DNA from: Lacihabitans sp. CCS-44
Lineage (GTDB): Bacteria; Bacteroidota; Bacteroidia; Cytophagales; Spirosomataceae
DNA: 64,000 bases
Assembly: GCF_024343735.1 (NCBI RefSeq)
Contig: NZ_RJUE01000059.1
Span: 62,001-126,000 of the forward strand
Direction of reading: 5' to 3'
Part shown: positions 61,638 to 64,000 of the stretch, piece by piece
Position numbering within the stretch: the stretch's first letter is position 1
Layout: the number at the start of each line of letters is the position of its first letter
Notes under the pieces: model-generated
Told to the model about the DNA's origin: nothing
Seen by the model: the letters and a program-made list of their open reading frames with translations, nothing else
Databases searched by the model: none
Translations under genes and position numbers: made by a program

Positions 61638-62255
61638 ATGAAATCATTCCTGTCGATAATCATTATATACATAGCCTCCTTGGGCGTAACCTCCGCCCAA
61701 TCCAAGCAATACCTGAAAGAAGAAGCCGACGATTATTTCAAGGTTGGACGCTACTGGGATGCCTTCTTCCTGTATAAAGACCTAGCCAAAGTACCTGAAT
61801 TTCAGGGAGATTTGAGCGTAGAGAACCAAATAAAAAATAGCTCAAAAGCTATGTATCTTTGGAAAAAAACCGAAGATTATCGTGCTTTTAGGAAATATGA
61901 CATTGCCAAGCAACACCTTGGAGATTTGTTGGTTATCAATCCTTATGACCCCAACAGAGGACTTTATCCGCGTCTGACACTTGAACAAGCTACGGAAATG
62001 CAAAGACTGGCCATGTCGCAGCGAAATCCACAGGCCGTCGCTGATATTTTATCTAAAGCCGTGAAGCTATATAACCTTGCTTTGGATGAGGGTTTGAAAG
62101 ACGAGATGGTGTTTTCGTTGATAAAGCAATGCGAAAACGTATTAGAGAAAAACCAATACTCTAATATTAAACAACCCACTACTTATGGCATAAATTTCGA
62201 AAAAGAAAAAGAAGCCGAAAGAACCAGAACTGTAGAGATAATTAAGAATTTGTAA
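61638..62255 (+). CDS. Secreted TPR-like protein of unknown function
   Basis: A 205-residue protein with signal peptide 1-20 (LGVTSAQ). The mature part is helical with two TPR-like helix pairs (YFKVGRYWDAFFLYKDLAK; KYDIAKQHLGDLLVINPYDP), then a Lys-rich C-terminus. No family is recognised. Its end overlaps the convergent methyltransferase gene by 14 bases. Confidence 0.65.
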   Translation: MKSFLSIIIIYIASLGVTSAQSKQYLKEEADDYFKVGRYWDAFFLYKDLAKVPEFQGDLSVENQIKNSSKAMYLWKKTEDYRAFRKYDIAKQHLGDLLVINPYDPNRGLYPRLTLEQATEMQRLAMSQRNPQAVADILSKAVKLYNLALDEGLKDEMVFSLIKQCENVLEKNQYSNIKQPTTYGINFEKEKEAERTRTVEIIKNL

Positions 62256-63462
62256 GTATTTCATCACTACTTTTTGAGGTTTGTAGCCCCAAAAGCTTTT
62301 CCAAATAATGAAAATCAATCCCAAATCTTGCTTTTAGGGCCTTTACTTCTGTAAGCTTTTCTGTTTTCTTTTTTTCGTCCAATCCTTTAAAGACCGCTGA
62401 AATCATCAGATTTTTTGGCGTATGTTCTGAATTTATAAACTCAAAAACCTTAGTTTGATATCCATAGGCCTCTAAAATCAAAGCTCTTATAAGATCCGTT
62501 AAACTTTCAGAAAGTCGCTCTTCCAATATACCGAACTTTGTAAGTAACTTCAATTCGCCGGCAGGATTAATTTGTTTTCTTATCTGTTTATGACAGCACG
62601 GAGCTACCATTATTATCTTTGCGTTGGCCTTTATTCCTTTAAAAATGGCCTCGTCTGTGGCGGTATCACATGCGTGCAAGGCTATCAAAACATTATTTCC
62701 ACTCGTATCAGCGTTTTCTATGGTACCCTGAACAAAACTTAAGCCGTCAAAATCAGCCTTTTGAGCAAGATTGTTACACAAATCCACCATATCTTGGCGG
62801 TACTCTATACCTTTCACAGTAGCATTTTTCGCTAAAATTCGAGTTAAGTAATCATACATAGCGAAAGTCAAGTAACCTTTGCCAGAACCCATATCTATTA
62901 CCGAAAAGTCATTAGTAAGATCTGAGGAAGCTATACTTTGAGAAAAAAACTCAAGATATTTATTAATCTGAACGAACTTATCTTGCTTGTCGGTCTTCAA
63001 TTTTCCTTCGTTCGAAAAAACTCCGAGAAGTCTTAAAAATGGAGCATCTTCAACAATTCTGTTCTTGATTTTATTGTGAGTTTCTGCAATAGGTCTTTCT
63101 GAATCCAGCTCCTTTTTGACCAATTTGAACTTCCCTTTTTTATCAAAAATCAGATGATATGAGGCGTTTTTTAAAAATAAGTCGGCTTGTAAAAACTGAT
63201 TACCCATTAATTTGGTAATCAAGATATTGGCTTCAGAAAACTCGAAATTTTTCGTTACATCTTTCGTTGGATATCTGAAAACGAAAGACAATTTTCGTTC
63301 ATTTTTAGAAACAAAAGGCTTTATATAAATCGCTTTAATTTCATTATCAATAATATTTTCAGAAATAACTTTATTTTTAAAACTTATTGTTATTTTTGAA
63401 ATTATATTATTTTCAAAACTTTCTGAAAATATAGATAAAAATTGAATTAAATTCTTTTCCAA
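62242..63462 (-). CDS. Class I SAM methyltransferase, METTL25-like
   Basis: A 406-residue protein. N-terminal domain of about 170 residues is unassigned. The SAM-binding core follows (about 185-330): VIDMGSGKGYLTFA, GIEYRQDMVDLCNN, and then IALHACDTATDEAI and MVAPCCHKQI. The LHACD...PCCHK pattern is that of the METTL25/RRNAD1-type Methyltransf_32 family, whose bacterial members are uncharacterised or act on rRNA. A TATTTTTG box (63492-63485) is just upstream. Convergent with the TPR-like gene. Confidence 0.75.
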   Translation of the reverse strand: MEKNLIQFLSIFSESFENNIISKITISFKNKVISENIIDNEIKAIYIKPFVSKNERKLSFVFRYPTKDVTKNFEFSEANILITKLMGNQFLQADLFLKNASYHLIFDKKGKFKLVKKELDSERPIAETHNKIKNRIVEDAPFLRLLGVFSNEGKLKTDKQDKFVQINKYLEFFSQSIASSDLTNDFSVIDMGSGKGYLTFAMYDYLTRILAKNATVKGIEYRQDMVDLCNNLAQKADFDGLSFVQGTIENADTSGNNVLIALHACDTATDEAIFKGIKANAKIIMVAPCCHKQIRKQINPAGELKLLTKFGILEERLSESLTDLIRALILEAYGYQTKVFEFINSEHTPKNLMISAVFKGLDEKKKTEKLTEVKALKARFGIDFHYLEKLLGLQTSKSSDEILTNS

Positions 63463-63574
63463 AAGAGAATTGTTTTATTTTTTGCAAAAATACGGGAAAT
63501 ATGTAGGTTAAAAAAGGTTCTAAGAATCATTCGAGCACGTATACTCTACTATGCTCAGACAACTTCACGGAACT

Positions 63575-63655
63575 TCTCAGAGTTGAAACCGCTCACTGAG
63601 CGAAGCCGAAGTGACATTACCCTTTCTTGTCTTCGACTTCGATCAGACAACAGTG
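63575..63655. repeat. Intergenic CACTGAGCGAAG-type repeat
   Basis: CTCACTGAGCGAAGCCGAAGTGACA and a following CTTCGACTTCGATCAGACAACA piece form a degenerate inverted pair, similar to material at 5341-5525. It occupies the 237-base gap between the methyltransferase and the partial M1 peptidase gene. Confidence 0.5.
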
Positions 63656-63699
63656 TCATTTTAAATAACTCTAAAACCCTATTGAACGAAACTGAAACC

Positions 63700-64000
63700 C
63701 TATTCCACATAAAAATTCCTATCTGCTTTCATGCTTTTGCCTTTAAGTTTTTTCCAGTCCGTGGTAGGGTAAACAAATTGTTCTGTTCCATCAACCGAAA
63801 CTTTTATGGGCATATCAAAGCCTAGCACCACATTTTCCCATCTGTAAGAAATCGACCCTTTTGAAGGTTTTTGGACTAATTTTGGTATTTTAGTATCTCT
63901 CAAATATTGATCAAATACTTTCGAGAAATTTAATCCAGATTTCGAAGAAATATAGTTCTCTATTTGCTCAGTAGTAACAGTTTGATGGTAAAAATCTTTA
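63700..64000 (-). CDS. M1 family metallopeptidase, C-terminal part (runs off right edge)
   Basis: The minus-strand frame is open from base 64000 to a TAG stop at 63702-63700, about 100 codons without a start of its own. The segment KDFYHQTVTTEQIENYISSK, LNFSKVFDQYLRDTKIPKL, then VVLGFDMPIKV and a C-terminal RNFYVE match the end of Bacteroidota M1 peptidases that have a DUF3458-like C-terminus (FDQYLR...IP). Catalytic residues lie outside the window. Confidence 0.75.
   Translation of the reverse strand, partial: KDFYHQTVTTEQIENYISSKSGLNFSKVFDQYLRDTKIPKLVQKPSKGSISYRWENVVLGFDMPIKVSVDGTEQFVYPTTDWKKLKGKSMKADRNFYVE

Overview
The window looks like a chromosomal segment of a Bacteroidota bacterium, probably of the order Cytophagales. 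The basis is the AT-rich sequence, promoters of the TTTG / TAnnTTTG type, secreted proteins ending in type IX secretion (T9SS) tails, a PorE-like OmpA protein, a DUF6427-type membrane protein, the rbfA-lolC/E pairing and many 'secreted or lipoprotein, function unknown' genes. The genus cannot be fixed from the sequence alone. No rRNA, tRNA, CRISPR array or intact insertion sequence was seen.

Region by region. 1-7.6 kb: a minus-strand efflux operon (TetR regulator, TolC-like channel, lipoprotein membrane fusion protein, two ABC ATPases, two ABC-2 permeases, the last cut by the left edge), equivalent to E. coli cecR-ybhGFSR plus an outer-membrane channel. A palindromic operator and a promoter lie before tetR, and dispersed repeats fill the wide gaps inside the operon. 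7.6-9.5 kb: two long hairpin-rich repeats and a patatin phospholipase. 9.5-12.5 kb: an AT-rich, cassette-like island of orphan small membrane or lipoprotein genes separated by near-identical double-hairpin repeats, ending in a gene that appears truncated by another hairpin repeat. 12.5-17.7 kb: a lipoprotein, a large secreted beta-propeller protein, a gene remnant between hairpin repeats, a serine hydrolase and a further long repeat. 17.8-20.7 kb: hisB, exbB/exbD and coaD. 20.7-27.6 kb: a secreted metalloprotease, then a tight operon rbfA - lolC/E-type permease - secreted protein - M1 aminopeptidase - radical SAM/SPASM protein. 27.7-34.7 kb: DUF6427-like membrane protein, GlgE maltosyltransferase with a lipoprotein, an SDR oxidoreductase and a GH109-like glycosidase. 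34.8-42.5 kb: queD-folE, dnaK, a large secreted SGNH esterase, rplT/rpmI. 42.6-47.6 kb: a Bro-N/DinD-like gene ringed by three related palindromes, a structured-RNA-like element, then dnaE. 47.6-64 kb: housekeeping and accessory genes (acyltransferase, MobA-like transferase, VWA lipoprotein, tcdA, tatD, elaA, CotH, hemJ, PorE-like OmpA protein, a VapBC-like pair, trxB, miaA, a METTL25-like methyltransferase) and the C-terminus of a second M1 aminopeptidase cut by the right edge.

Most genes are ordinary core or secreted-protein genes. The less expected signals are: (i) a dispersed repeat family of about 180-200 bp in which two copies keep the same stems by compensatory changes; (ii) the double-hairpin repeats that separate single-gene units at 10.2-11.9 kb; (iii) a Bro-N gene with related palindromes upstream, inside and downstream; and (iv) an ABC exporter whose two ATPases carry complementary degenerate motifs, predicting one competent and one degenerate ATP site.
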